Source: Nonomuraea sp. NBC_00507 (GTDB lineage Bacteria > Actinomycetota > Actinomycetes > Streptosporangiales > Streptosporangiaceae). Taken from it: a stretch of 64,000 nt of DNA. The notes below the pieces were generated by a model, which saw only the letters and a list, made by a program, of their open reading frames with translations, was not told the DNA's origin and did not search any database. Position numbers and translations under genes: made by a program. The stretch lies in assembly GCF_036013525.1 (NCBI RefSeq), contig NZ_CP107853.1, positions 1,798,001 to 1,862,000 of the forward strand, written 5' to 3'. Below are positions 26,611 to 35,595 of the stretch, piece after piece; the stretch's first letter is position 1, and each line of letters begins with the position of its first letter.

Positions 26611-27282
26611 ATGGCGCCGACGTACGAGATCGAGCAGTTGCTGCTCTCCCAGCCGAGCGTCCGCACGGTCGCGGGCGTCGACGAGGTGGGCCGGGGCGCC
26701 TGGGCCGGTCCTGTCACGGTGTGCGCGGTCGTCACCGACCTGTCCGAGCCGCCGCCGGGACTGACGGACTCCAAGCAGCTCACCGCCGCCAAACGCGGGC
26801 CGCTGGCGACCGAGCTGGCCGCGTGGGCAGCCGGCATCGGGTACGGCGAGGCCACGCACACGGAGATCGACACGCTCGGCATGACGGAGGCCCTGCGCCG
26901 GGCGGCCAGGCGCGCCCTGGAGGCGCTTCCCACCCGTCCGGACGCGGTGATCCTGGACGGCAAGCACGACTACATCGGCAGCCCCTGGCCGGTGCGCCTG
27001 GAGGTCAAGGGGGACGCGGCCAGCGTCTCGGTCGCCGCCGCGTCCGTGCTGGCCAAGGTCCGGCGGGACGCCTACATGGGCACGATCGGGCACGAGGAAT
27101 ATGCCTTCGCCGACAACGCCGGCTACCCCTCACCGGTCCACCAGGAGGCCCTGGCCCGGCTGGGGCCCACACCGCATCACCGGCTCTCGTGGTCCTACCT
27201 GGACGATCTTCCGCAGTGGCGGCACCTGAAGCTCCACCGGGACCCGCTCGCCTGCGAGGGCCAGGTCACGCTGTTCAGCTGA
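26611..27282 (+). CDS. rnhB: Ribonuclease HII
   Basis: 223 residues. It cleaves RNA in RNA-DNA hybrids and at single ribonucleotides. The active-site start [15 protein letters not shown] (Asp24, Glu25), VILDGKHDY and the [20 protein letters not shown] block are all present. The C-terminus [15 protein letters not shown] is typical of actinobacterial RnhB. A TAGCGT eight bases before the ATG, with no ribosome site, suggests a leaderless transcript starting in the short gap after the LysR gene. Confidence 0.95.
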   Translation: MAPTYEIEQLLLSQPSVRTVAGVDEVGRGAWAGPVTVCAVVTDLSEPPPGLTDSKQLTAAKRGPLATELAAWAAGIGYGEATHTEIDTLGMTEALRRAARRALEALPTRPDAVILDGKHDYIGSPWPVRLEVKGDAASVSVAAASVLAKVRRDAYMGTIGHEEYAFADNAGYPSPVHQEALARLGPTPHHRLSWSYLDDLPQWRHLKLHRDPLACEGQVTLFS

Positions 27283-27304
27283 CGGGCCTGGCATCATCGG
27301 GTGG

Positions 27305-28330
27305 GTGCGCATCGGGGTCTTTCTCATCGCGGCGCAGTTCCCCGGCCAGGAGGCCGGGCGGGTGCTGGCCGACACCGTGGAGCTGATCGCGGCGGCGGAG
27401 GAGGCGGGATTCGACGACGCGTGGATCGCCGAGCACCACTTCATGTCCTACGGCGTCTGCCCGTCCGCGATCACGCTGGCGGCCGTCGCCGCCGGCCGGA
27501 CGACGCGGATCGGCCTCGGCACCGCCGTCAGCGTGTTGTCCACGCACCATCCTGTGGCGCTGGCCGAGCAGGCGGCCATGCTGCACCACCTGTCGGGAGG
27601 GCGGTTCACCCTCGGCGTCGGCAGGGGAGGGCCGTGGGTGGATCTGGAGGTGTTCGGGACCGGTCTCGAGCGGTTCGAGCGGGGGTTCGGGGAGTCTCTC
27701 GACCTCTTGCTCGACGCGCTTTCCCGGGATCGGGTCGCCGCCGACGGCGAGTTCTTCCGCTTCCGTGAGGTGCGGATGGTGCCGGAGGCCCGTATGCGGC
27801 CGGTGGTCGCGTGCACCTCGGAGCCGACCGTGGCCATGGCGGCCGAGCGCGGGCTGCCGATGTTGCTGGGCATGCACATCGGCGACGCGGAGAAGGCGTC
27901 CATGGTGGCGCGCCACGGAAGCGCCGGCGGGCACATCGCGGCGGCCGTCGGCTACGTGGCCGACTCCACGGCGCAGGCGGTGCGCGAGCTCAAGGAGTCG
28001 ATGCCGAAGTGGCTGGGGCCGGGGCTGGCGGGATACACGCCGGTGGACGGCCGGCCGTCGCCCTCGCGCGACGTCGGCGCATACGTGGACCTGCTGACCC
28101 GCATCCACCCGGTCGGATCGGCCGAGCACTGTGCCGAGGCCATCCTGCGTACCGCGGCGAACACCGGGATCGAGCACGTCATCCTGATGGTCGAGGGCCT
28201 CGGAGAGCACCGGCGCACGGTGGAGAACGTGCGCCGGCTCGGGCACGAAGTGCTGCCGATGGTCCGGCGAGCCGGCCAGGCCGGCTCGCCGGAAGAGCTC
28301 AGCAGTCCACGAGCTCCGGTTTCTGGTTGA
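27305..28330 (+). CDS. LLM class (luciferase-like) oxidoreductase
   Basis: 341 residues. The barrel core is clear: RIGVFLIAAQFP, AEEAGFDDAWIAEHHFMSYGVCPSAITLAAVAAGRTTRIGLGTAVSVLSTHHPVALAEQAAMLHHLSGGRFTLGVGRGGP. The EHHF and the GRF-GVGRG signatures are those of flavin- or F420-linked monooxygenases such as the LuxA/alkanal type. The substrate is unknown. The GTG start follows RNase HII by 22 bases. The 3' end overlaps the convergent SCO5389-like gene by 32 bases. Confidence 0.9.
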   Translation: MRIGVFLIAAQFPGQEAGRVLADTVELIAAAEEAGFDDAWIAEHHFMSYGVCPSAITLAAVAAGRTTRIGLGTAVSVLSTHHPVALAEQAAMLHHLSGGRFTLGVGRGGPWVDLEVFGTGLERFERGFGESLDLLLDALSRDRVAADGEFFRFREVRMVPEARMRPVVACTSEPTVAMAAERGLPMLLGMHIGDAEKASMVARHGSAGGHIAAAVGYVADSTAQAVRELKESMPKWLGPGLAGYTPVDGRPSPSRDVGAYVDLLTRIHPVGSAEHCAEAILRTAANTGIEHVILMVEGLGEHRRTVENVRRLGHEVLPMVRRAGQAGSPEELSSPRAPVSG

Positions 28331-28685
28331 GGATCTGGGCTCGCGGGGTGACGAAGTCGGCCAGGGCCTTGGCCGCCGCCGGGTCGAAGACCGCGACCCG
28401 ATGGCAGTTCTGGAAGGCCAGCCGTACGCGGAAGTGACGCTCCAGCGCGCCGCGCATCGAGTCGCTCGCCAGGCAGCGCAGGAGCTCGCCGCGGGCCTCC
28501 TCGGACGGCGGCGGCACCTGGTTGTCGGCGAACTCGGCCCCGGTGTGCTCACGCTGCTTGACCAGCTCGCTGATCAGCGACCACGCGTAGGGCAGAGAGT
28601 CGCGTACGCAGGCGAGGAACGCCGTGTCGTCCACGTCACCGGCTCTGGCCTGGTCGAGCAGATCGTTCGGAACGGTCAGCGACAT
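28299..28685 (-). CDS. SCO5389-type conserved actinobacterial protein
   Basis: 128 residues from MSLTVPNDLLDQARAGDVDDTAFLACVRDSLPYAWSLI, with GAGGAG seven bases upstream. The sequence, including LRCLASDSMRGALERHFRVRLAFQNCHRVAVFDP, matches the highly conserved single-domain family known from Streptomyces as SCO5389. It is soluble and the role is unknown. It lies downstream of a CooC/ParA-like ATPase in the same direction, separated by 84 bases. Confidence 0.8.
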   Translation of the reverse strand: MSLTVPNDLLDQARAGDVDDTAFLACVRDSLPYAWSLISELVKQREHTGAEFADNQVPPPSEEARGELLRCLASDSMRGALERHFRVRLAFQNCHRVAVFDPAAAKALADFVTPRAQILNQKPELVDC

Positions 28686-28769
28686 GCTGTCTCCTCTCGA
28701 AAGGGTCAAAACTGACGTTAGGTGAGCGCAGGAAGGCACTCCAGAAGCCCGGTGGGCACAGTCGTGTGA

Positions 28770-29699
28770 TCAGGGGCCGTAGACGAAGTCCGGGTCCACC
28801 TGCTCGGCGAGGTCGGTCCCGGTCCGCTCGTTGGCCCATGCGCGGGCGTTGCGCAGGTGGAACTCGACGGTCTGCCGGCCGAAGCGCTCCCAGTCCTTCT
28901 CCTGCTCGTCGAGGGTCTTGCGGAGCAGAGACAGCGCGTCGGCGTTGACCGGCTCCAGGTCGTCGAGCGTGAAGTGGCGGCCCTGCTCCATGGCGCGCAC
29001 GGCGGCCGAGTGCTCCATCCAGGTGAGCAGGTCGTCGCCCACGTGCTCGCGCAGGAAGTCGACGTCGGACCGGTCGTGGACCTTGTTGCCGATGACGGCG
29101 AGCGCGACGTCGTACTTGGCGGCGTAGTCGCGATATTGCCGGTAGACGCTCACGCCCTGCCGCGTGGGCTCGGCGACGAGGAATGTCAGGTCGAAGCGGG
29201 TGAACAGGCCTGAGGCGAAGGAGTCGGCCCCCGCCGTCATGTCCACCACGACGTATTCGCCCGGGCCGTCGATCAGGTGGTTGAGCAGCAGCTCCACCGC
29301 GCCGACCTTGGAGTGGTAGCAGGCCACGCCGAGGTCTTCCTCGGTGAACGGGCCGGTGGCCAGCAGGCGCAGACCCTCGGGCGTGGTCAGGCCGTAGGGG
29401 TCTGCGGCCAGGTCCTTGAAGCTCAGCAACGTGGACCCACGCCCCGGCGGGGTGGTCTTGACCATGGCCGCGGCAGAGGAAATGCGGGGGTTGGCGCCGC
29501 GGAGGCGGTCCTTGATCTCGGTGAGATGGGCGCCGAGCGGCTCGGGCTGCCGGTCGAGGCCGAGGACCAGGGCCAGGTGCTGGTTGATGTCGGCGTCCAT
29601 GGCGACCACCGGCGCGCCCTGGCTCGCCACGTGCCGTGCGAACAGGGCCGACATCGTGGTCTTGCCGCTGCCGCCCTTGCCGACGAAGGCCACTCTCAC
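28770..29699 (-). CDS. ParA/MinD-superfamily ATPase (CooC-like)
   Basis: 309 residues from a GTG with GGAG six to nine bases upstream. The deviant Walker A KGGSGKTT (8-15), MDADINQH and VVDMTAGADSF place it in the SIMIBI group near CooC, which inserts metals, and the ParA ATPases. The C-terminal part (EQEKDWERFGRQTVEFHLRNARAWANERTG) is a helical extension. No partner such as ParB is adjacent. The target is unknown. It is divergent from a TPR protein. Confidence 0.85.
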   Translation of the reverse strand: MRVAFVGKGGSGKTTMSALFARHVASQGAPVVAMDADINQHLALVLGLDRQPEPLGAHLTEIKDRLRGANPRISSAAAMVKTTPPGRGSTLLSFKDLAADPYGLTTPEGLRLLATGPFTEEDLGVACYHSKVGAVELLLNHLIDGPGEYVVVDMTAGADSFASGLFTRFDLTFLVAEPTRQGVSVYRQYRDYAAKYDVALAVIGNKVHDRSDVDFLREHVGDDLLTWMEHSAAVRAMEQGRHFTLDDLEPVNADALSLLRKTLDEQEKDWERFGRQTVEFHLRNARAWANERTGTDLAEQVDPDFVYGP

Positions 29700-29767
29700 G
29701 GGAACTCCATAGTGAGGATGAAAATCGTTTCCGAATCGGTCAGGCACCATCATGCCACACTCGGATC

Positions 29768-30247
29768 ATGCATAACGAGGAATTGGCGCAGGCGGCGCGG
29801 CTACGAGAAGAGGGCAAAAAGGAAGAAGCCCGGCAATTGTTGCTTGAATTGGCGCGGCGGCATCCCAACGACGTCGACGTGGCCTATCAGACCGCGTGGG
29901 TGCACGACTCGCTCGGGCTGGAGGCCGAGGCGGTGCCGCACTACGAGCGGGCGCTGGCGGGAGAAGGGCTGAGCGAGGAGGACCGGCTCGGAGCCCACAC
30001 GGGGTACGGGAGCACGTTGCGGGTGCTCGGGCGGTTCGAGGAGGCGCTGGAGGCGTTCGAGCGCGGGCTGGCGGAGTTTCCCGGGGATCCGGCGTTGCGC
30101 ACGTTCATGGCGATGGCGCTGCACAACGCCGGACGGTCGGGCGAGGCGGTCTCGACGCTGCTCAAGGTCGTCGCCGAGTCGGACAAGACCGGCGGTTACC
30201 AGCGAGCCATCGCGTACTACGCGGACAACCTGGACGAGACGGTCTAG
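29768..30247 (+). CDS. Tetratricopeptide-repeat protein
   Basis: 159 residues with about three TPR units: EELAQAARLREEGKKEEARQLL, VDVAYQTAWVHDSLGLEAEAVPHYERAL and GAHTGYGSTLRVLGRFEEALEAFERGLAEFPGDP. It is a cytoplasmic protein-protein adaptor by fold. The partner is unknown. No ribosome site is visible; CACACT seven bases upstream is a weak -10 candidate. The stop overlaps the end of the convergent LCP gene. Confidence 0.85.
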   Translation: MHNEELAQAARLREEGKKEEARQLLLELARRHPNDVDVAYQTAWVHDSLGLEAEAVPHYERALAGEGLSEEDRLGAHTGYGSTLRVLGRFEEALEAFERGLAEFPGDPALRTFMAMALHNAGRSGEAVSTLLKVVAESDKTGGYQRAIAYYADNLDETV

Positions 30248-31614
30248 CCGCAGGTGGCGTCCAAATTGACCGGGTCGTCCGTGTGTGGCTCGGGGGTCCG
30301 GGCCGAGGCGGCCGCCTTGGCTGAGCGGCGGTCGTCCAGCGCCTCGGAGACCTTGCGCCGGATGAAGGACCAGTCGGGGTAGGCGGTGTTGATCAGTGGC
30401 GGCACGAAGTTGAGGCTGCGCATCCTGGTGCCCTTCACCTTCTGAGCCAGGTCCACGATGGCCGGAAGCAGGTCCTGGGGAATGTCGGTGGAGATGGCGC
30501 GCTTGGTGGCGGCGGCCAGGCTCTCGAAGCTGTTGAGCACGGTCATCGGGTCGGCCTGCTTGGCCACGGCGTTGAGCAGGCACTTCTGGCGGCCCATGCG
30601 GACGTAGTCGTCGCTGTCGGTCCGTGAGCGGCCGAACCACAACGCCTGCTCGCCGGAGAGCTTGCGGGTGCCGGCGGGGATGAGGCCCTCGCGGTGGCGG
30701 CCGTACACGATGGGGTCCTTGATCGTGACCTGCACGCCGCCCATGGCGTCGACGATCTCCGCGAAGCCCTTCATGTCGATCATGGCGTAGTAGTTCACGG
30801 GGATGCCGAGGATGTCGCCGATCGTCTGCTTGAGCAGGGTCGGTCCCGGCTTACCGCGTCCAGCGCGGGACACCATGTCCGGATTTTCCTCGGCGTACTG
30901 GAAGACCTCGTTGAGCAGGCCGGGAGTGTCGGTGCCGCTGCCGGTGAAGCCCCAGGGAAAGCGGTCCCTGGCCGGGCCGCGGGGGAACCGTACCTGCTGG
31001 AGGTTGCGTGGCAGGCCGAACAGGGTGGTCGCGCCGGTCTCGACGTTGACACTGGCCACGGTCATGCTGTCGGTACGCACGCCGGGCCTGCTCGGCGCCG
31101 AGTCCGCGCCGAGAAGCAGGAAGTTGACGCGCTGCGCGCCGTTCCACGGGTCGTCGGCCATGACGGGGGAGGCGCCCGTAGCGGTGAAGAGGCTGGTCAC
31201 GACGTCGCGCGAGAGGTAGGCCACCCGGGCGGCGTAGACGGTGGGCGCCAGCACGAGCGCGCAGAGCGCGATGGTCAGCGCGGTGGTCAGGAAACGGCCG
31301 ATCTTGTCCGGGCGCGGCGGGCGCACCAGCACGAAGGACCAGACGATCACACCGGTCCAGGCCAGGGCGATCGCCACCAGTCCTACGGTGAGCCAGGCGA
31401 GCCAGCGGGGCTGGACCGCGAGCGACAGGAGGTTCGTGCTGAACGCGGTGAACACGGTGAGGATCCCGGCCAGCATCACGACATGAGCCGCCATGAGCGC
31501 CAGGCCGGCCTTGCGGCGCTCGACGGCCAGATGCGCCACCCCCCACAGCACCGCCGACGCCAGTGTCAGCGCGATGCTCGCCCCCAGGCCGATACCGCGC
31601 TCTTTCTCCGTCAT
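30244..31614 (-). CDS. LytR-CpsA-Psr (LCP) family protein
   Basis: 456 residues. The N-terminal third has three to four membrane helices (SIALTLASAVLWGVAHLAV, ALMAAHVVMLAGILTVF, WLAWLTVGLVAIALAWTGVIVWSFV, FLTTALTIALCALVLAPTVY). The extracellular LCP domain follows: NFLLLGADS, RTDSMTVASVNVETGATTLFGLPRNL, GIPVNYYAMIDMKGFAEIVDAMGGVQVTI, LSGEQALWFGRSRTDSDDYVRMGRQKCLL. LCP enzymes attach teichoic acids, arabinogalactan or capsule to peptidoglycan. The multi-helix N-terminus differs from the second LCP gene here, which has one helix. Confidence 0.93.
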   Translation of the reverse strand: MTEKERGIGLGASIALTLASAVLWGVAHLAVERRKAGLALMAAHVVMLAGILTVFTAFSTNLLSLAVQPRWLAWLTVGLVAIALAWTGVIVWSFVLVRPPRPDKIGRFLTTALTIALCALVLAPTVYAARVAYLSRDVVTSLFTATGASPVMADDPWNGAQRVNFLLLGADSAPSRPGVRTDSMTVASVNVETGATTLFGLPRNLQQVRFPRGPARDRFPWGFTGSGTDTPGLLNEVFQYAEENPDMVSRAGRGKPGPTLLKQTIGDILGIPVNYYAMIDMKGFAEIVDAMGGVQVTIKDPIVYGRHREGLIPAGTRKLSGEQALWFGRSRTDSDDYVRMGRQKCLLNAVAKQADPMTVLNSFESLAAATKRAISTDIPQDLLPAIVDLAQKVKGTRMRSLNFVPPLINTAYPDWSFIRRKVSEALDDRRSAKAAASARTPEPHTDDPVNLDATCG

Positions 31615-31634
31615 GCCTGGTCAAACCCCCATTA

Positions 31635-31648
31635 CGTGGCTATCCACG
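31635..31648. promoter_or_regulatory. CGTGG-CTAT-CCACG inverted repeat upstream of LCP
   Basis: A perfect 5-bp-arm inverted repeat lies 21 bases before the LCP start, in the divergent gap shared with the methyltransferase. It may be an operator. The arms are short, so it could be chance. Confidence 0.3.
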
Positions 31649-31741
31649 CAACCTTAGGAATGGGATGTGCGTGATTGACGGTGCGAAGGGGAAGGTGTCG
31701 GTCAAGTCACCGTCAAGACCTCCTTGAGATATAACGTGAAT

Positions 31742-32476
31742 GTGCGTAAACGACACGGTAGCTATGGGTTGGACGCTCCGTGGGCCATGGTGGGTTTGCT
31801 TTTCGGCGCGATCGTGCTGGTCGCCCTGGCCGTGATCTCGTTCGCCGTGGACATCCTGGCGGCGGGCGTCGTGTTCCTGTTCGGCGGGCTCTACACCGTG
31901 GCCAGTGCGGTCAGTTACCTCTACACGACGCGGCGCGGCAAGTTCGCCGTCTGGGCCGAGGAGCTCCAGCGGCTGGGCGGCGATGAGCGGCTGCTCGATC
32001 TCGGCTGCGGGCGGGGCGCGGTGCTGCTCCTGGCGGCCGAGCGACTGGACACGGGCCGGGCGACGGGTGTCGATCTGTGGCCGGGCTCCGGTGGACGGGG
32101 CCAGTCCGCCAACGGGCAGTCGGCGACCAGGTCGAACGCCGTGGCCGAAGGCGTCGAGGACCGCGTCGAACTGGTCACGGGCGACCTGCGTGACCTGCCG
32201 TTCGGCGACGACGCCTTCGACGTGGTCGTGTCCAGCCTGGCCATCCACAAGATCCACGACGCGGAGGGGCGCGAGCGGATCATCCGCGAGGCGCACCGCG
32301 TGTTGCGGCCCGGCGGGCTGATGCTGATCGCCGACTCCCGGCACGCGCCCGCGTACGAGAGCGCGTTACGCGGGCTCGGCGTCGTGGACGTCCGTCACCG
32401 CGACGCCGGCTGGCGCTTCTGGCACGGCGGCCCGTGGTTCCGCACGGACATTCTCGAAGCTCGCAAACCTTCCTGA
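31742..32476 (+). CDS. Membrane-anchored class I SAM methyltransferase
   Basis: 244 residues. Two N-terminal membrane helices (WAMVGLLFGAIVLVALAVISFAV and LAAGVVFLFGGLYTVASAVSYL) precede a methyltransferase domain with LLDLGCGRGAVLLLAAERL, TGVDLWP and VVSSLAIHKI, ending in HRVLRPGGLMLIAD. The substrate may be a lipid or membrane quinone, an inference from the anchor. TATAAC lies seven bases before the GTG at 31742, favouring a leaderless start there over the GTG two codons earlier. An MFS relic follows. Confidence 0.82.
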   Translation: MRKRHGSYGLDAPWAMVGLLFGAIVLVALAVISFAVDILAAGVVFLFGGLYTVASAVSYLYTTRRGKFAVWAEELQRLGGDERLLDLGCGRGAVLLLAAERLDTGRATGVDLWPGSGGRGQSANGQSATRSNAVAEGVEDRVELVTGDLRDLPFGDDAFDVVVSSLAIHKIHDAEGRERIIREAHRVLRPGGLMLIADSRHAPAYESALRGLGVVDVRHRDAGWRFWHGGPWFRTDILEARKPS

Positions 32477-32535
32477 GAGAAACGTTTGCCGCCGGTCCGC
32501 TGGGTCTCGGCACTCTACGTGGCGAGGGCCTGCTC

Positions 32536-33029
32536 AGGTACCTGGCGGCGACGCTGATGACGGCGTTCTCGTTCAGCGCGTGGTGGTTCTTCCTGTTCAG
32601 GTTCATGACGGGCGCGGCGGGTGGCGCGCTGCTGACCGTGCCGCTGCTGAACGACCTGCCCGTGAACATCGGCTGGCGGGTCGCGTTCGGGCTCGGTGTG
32701 GTGCTGGGGCTGGGGCTGGCGATCCTGCCCGAGCCCGATCAGTCGCGCAGATCCTGTCCACGTTCTACAAGATCGACACGAACACCGGCTACTACTTCGC
32801 GGTCATCGCGATGGCCGGACCCCGAGCGTTGCTCGGCAATTAGACGCTGCCCGCTGCTGCTCGGCACCGCCTGGCTGTTCAACGAGGGCGCGTTCACCGC
32901 GGTCACGTTGACCGCATGCTGGTCGGCGGTGCTGTTCGTGGCCTCGGCGGGGGCGAGTTCGGCGACACCGCGCTCGCATTCACCATCGGCGCGCTGGTGA
33001 TGATCGCCGGGGTGACGCGGGCCGCATGA
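32536..33029 (+). pseudogene. Decayed MFS transporter with deletions and frameshifts
   Basis: Four pieces of one sugar/metabolite MFS protein remain in order but in two frames: AFSFSAWWFFLFRFMTGAAGG joined to LLNDLPVNIGWRVAFGLG, then STFYKIDTNTGYYFAVIAMA, then LLGTAWLFNEGAFTAVTLTA, then TALAFTIGALVMIAGVTRAA and TGA. Intact relatives have about 450 residues. Here under 170 codons survive, so several internal deletions as well as frameshifts have occurred. The true 5' boundary is unclear because the frame runs back into the methyltransferase gene. Confidence 0.75.
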
Positions 33030-33070
33030 CCTCGGCCCCGGCGAGGGCCCCTCTCAGTACGCTGGCCACC

Positions 33071-33559
33071 GTGACCGAATCGCGGGAAAAGGAGCTGTAC
33101 GTCATCGTGTGCGCGGCAGAGCCGGCCGCGGAGGTCGGCCGCCTCGTCGCCATGGCGCAGGACGAGGGATGGATCGTCCAGATCGTCGCCACTCCGTCGG
33201 CCCTGGACTTCATCGACGTGCCGGCACTGGAACTGCAGACCGGCCGCCCGGTCCGCAGCCGCTACCGCAAGCCGTCCGAGCCCAAGCCGCCCCGGGCCGA
33301 CGCCATCATCGTGGCCCCGGCCACGTACAACACGATCAACAAGTTCGCCCAGGGCATCGCGGACACCTACGCGCTGGGTGTCCTGGCCGAGGCGCCCGGC
33401 CTCGGCATCCCGGTTGTCGTGGTGCCCGTCGTCAACAGCGCCCTGGCCGCCCGGATCCCGTACCGGCGCAGTGTTGAGGAGCTGCGGGCGGACGGCGTGC
33501 GTGTGCTGTCCGGGTTGGACTGGAAACGAGCGCTGACCGAGCTCAGCTCGTCGGACTAG
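33071..33559 (+). CDS. Flavoprotein of the HFCD/PPC-decarboxylase-like family
   Basis: 162 residues from the GTG at 33071; an ATG at 33026 overlapping the relic stop is an alternative. The pattern YVIVCAAEPAAEVGRLVAMAQDEGWIVQIVATPSALDFID...ADAIIVAPATYNTINKFAQGIADTYALGVLAEA is that of the homo-oligomeric flavin-containing Cys decarboxylases (EpiD, PPC decarboxylase). The PxTxNTxxKxAxGIADxL-type segment is present. It is probably FMN-binding; the substrate is unknown. TACGCT seven bases before the GTG suggests a leaderless transcript. Confidence 0.82.
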   Translation: MTESREKELYVIVCAAEPAAEVGRLVAMAQDEGWIVQIVATPSALDFIDVPALELQTGRPVRSRYRKPSEPKPPRADAIIVAPATYNTINKFAQGIADTYALGVLAEAPGLGIPVVVVPVVNSALAARIPYRRSVEELRADGVRVLSGLDWKRALTELSSSD

Positions 33560-33688
33560 CCCATACGGCGAGGAGGTCTTCGGGGTCCAGACCTGGTAGC
33601 GAGGGAGGCCGGACTCCTACTTTGGCGGCTTGAGCCTGACACTGTGTGAGGCGGTATGCCAGATGTACGTACTTCGAGGAGGAACATC

Positions 33689-34639
33689 GTGGAGATGGCG
33701 GAGCGAGTTGATGAGGTACTGCAGGCGGGTGCGGCGCCTGGCTTCCACGGGCTCGTGGTGATGCGGGGTGGGGAGGTCGTTCTCGAGCGTTACGGGGCGG
33801 GGGTCGATTACCGGCTGGGTGATTCACTGGGGCATGTCGTGTTCGATCGAGACACGTTGCACGACATGCGGTCGGTCTCCAAGAGCATCGTGGCGCTGCT
33901 GTACGGCATCGCGCTGGGCGATGGGCTGGTACCGGAGCCGGGGGCGGGGCTGGTGGCGCAGTTTCCGGAATATCGGGATTTGGTGGAGGATCCGGAGAAG
34001 GCTCGTCTCACCGTCGAGCATGCGATCACCATGACGCTCGGACTCGAATGGAACGAGGACGCCCCCTACACGAGCACCGCCAACAGCGAGATCGCGATGG
34101 AGTTCGCGCCCGACCGCTACCGCTATGTGCTGGAGCGGCCGGTCGTCGAGGAGGCGGGAAAGTTCTGGCACTATTGCGGGGGCGCGACCGCGCTGCTCGG
34201 TGGGATCATCGCGCGCGGGACGGGGCAGCCCTTGGAGGACTACGCCGCCACGGCGCTCTTCCGGCCGCTAGGGATCACCGACTTCGACTGGTCCAAGGGG
34301 ATGCACGGGGTGGTGTCGGCTGCGGCCGGGATACGGCTGCGGCCGGTCGACCTGGCCGCCATCGGGCAGCTCGTGCTCGACGGCGGCCGCGGGATCGTGC
34401 CGGGCGAATGGCTCCAGGAGATGCTCCGGCCGCGGGTGAACATCGCCGAGGGGTTCGAGTACGGCTATCAGTGGTATCTGGTCACCGGCGACCGTCCCCA
34501 CGTCAAGGGCATCGGGAACGGCGGGCAGGAGCTGCTCGTCCTCCCCGGGGAAGACCTGGTCGTGGCCGTGACGGCGGGCGAGTACGACGGTGACTCGGCC
34601 AGTTCCAGGGCCGTGCTCAAGGCCGTGCTCACGGAATGA
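33689..34639 (+). CDS. Serine hydrolase, beta-lactamase/class C type
   Basis: 316 residues from a GTG with GAGGAGG six bases upstream. The SxxK motif is SVSK (Ser62, Lys65) in HDMRSVSKSIVALLYGIAL. The second motif Tyr is in FWHYCGGATALLGGIIARGTG, and the third-motif region is GIGNGGQELLVLP. There is no signal peptide, so it is probably a cytoplasmic esterase or amidase rather than a secreted beta-lactamase. The 3' end overlaps the convergent reductase by eleven bases. Confidence 0.88.
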   Translation: MEMAERVDEVLQAGAAPGFHGLVVMRGGEVVLERYGAGVDYRLGDSLGHVVFDRDTLHDMRSVSKSIVALLYGIALGDGLVPEPGAGLVAQFPEYRDLVEDPEKARLTVEHAITMTLGLEWNEDAPYTSTANSEIAMEFAPDRYRYVLERPVVEEAGKFWHYCGGATALLGGIIARGTGQPLEDYAATALFRPLGITDFDWSKGMHGVVSAAAGIRLRPVDLAAIGQLVLDGGRGIVPGEWLQEMLRPRVNIAEGFEYGYQWYLVTGDRPHVKGIGNGGQELLVLPGEDLVVAVTAGEYDGDSASSRAVLKAVLTE

Positions 34640-35582
34640 GCAGGATCCGGCCTGTGGCCGCGCGGCTCTCCAGGAGGCGGTGGGCCTGCGTGGCCTCCTC
34701 CAGCGGCAGCGTGCGGTCGATGAAGGCCTGGCTGCGTCCCGACGCCAGCCGGGCCAGCATCTCCGGATAGTGGGTGCCGAACGCCGCAGCGGCCCAGGCC
34801 GGACCGCTGCAGCCGGTGAGCGTCACGCCGCGTTCCATGAGGTCGGCGGCCGTGATGGCGGGAGGTTCGCCGCTCAGCAGCCCGTAGTAGAGCATGCGGC
34901 CCGAACCCGGGGTGAGGCGGTCGAGCACTTGTCTGGCCGTCGTCCCGGCGATGGACTCGAAGACCACGTCCACGTCCGGCAGCTCCGCGGGCCAGCCGGC
35001 TGTGCTGTGGTCGATGGCGATGTCGGCGCCCAGCGTGACGGCTCGTTCCCGCTTGGCGGACGAGCCGGCCGTGGCGATCACCCGCCCGGCACCGAACTCC
35101 TTCGCATGCTGCACCAGATAGCCGCCCACCGCGCTGGTGCCCGCCTCCACCAACACGGTCTCCGTGCCGTCGAGGCGCGCCCGGTGGAGGAGGGCGAGGG
35201 CGATCGAGCCGGGCGCCGCCACGGCCACCGCTTCGACGGGTGACACACCGTCCGGTACCGGGCACGCCATGGCGGCAGGCAGGACCACGTACTCCGCGTA
35301 GGCCCCGACGCCGCCGGTCACGCCCACCAGCGTGGTCCCGAGCAACTTCCCGTCGACGCCCGGGCCTACCTCGACCACCTCGCCGACCGCCTCCGCGCCG
35401 ATCACTTCGGGCAGCGCGAGCGGGAACGGCAGCGTGCCGGCCCTGATCTGGGTCTCGGCGTAGCTCACGCCGACGGCATGGGCGCGGACGAGCACCTGGC
35501 CTTCCCCTGGTCGGGGACGCGGCAGGTCGGTCATCTGGAGATGCTCCGGACCGCCTGTCTCGGACAGGACGACAGCACGCAT
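34629..35582 (-). CDS. Zinc-type alcohol dehydrogenase-like quinone oxidoreductase (MDR)
   Basis: 317 residues of the medium-chain reductase superfamily, QOR branch: MRAVVLSETGGPEHLQ, VLVRAHAVGVSYAETQIRAG, EVIGAEAVGEVVEVGPGV, then the NADPH-binding segment ETVLVEAGTSAVGGYLVQHAKEFGAGRVIATAG. The usual zinc ligands are absent, as in QOR enzymes. It probably reduces quinones or enones with NADPH. It is divergent from a TetR regulator with a strong double operator between them, so it is the likely regulated target. Confidence 0.9.
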   Translation of the reverse strand: MRAVVLSETGGPEHLQMTDLPRPRPGEGQVLVRAHAVGVSYAETQIRAGTLPFPLALPEVIGAEAVGEVVEVGPGVDGKLLGTTLVGVTGGVGAYAEYVVLPAAMACPVPDGVSPVEAVAVAAPGSIALALLHRARLDGTETVLVEAGTSAVGGYLVQHAKEFGAGRVIATAGSSAKRERAVTLGADIAIDHSTAGWPAELPDVDVVFESIAGTTARQVLDRLTPGSGRMLYYGLLSGEPPAITAADLMERGVTLTGCSGPAWAAAAFGTHYPEMLARLASGRSQAFIDRTLPLEEATQAHRLLESRAATGRILLIP

Positions 35583-35595
35583 GGCTTCTCTCCTA

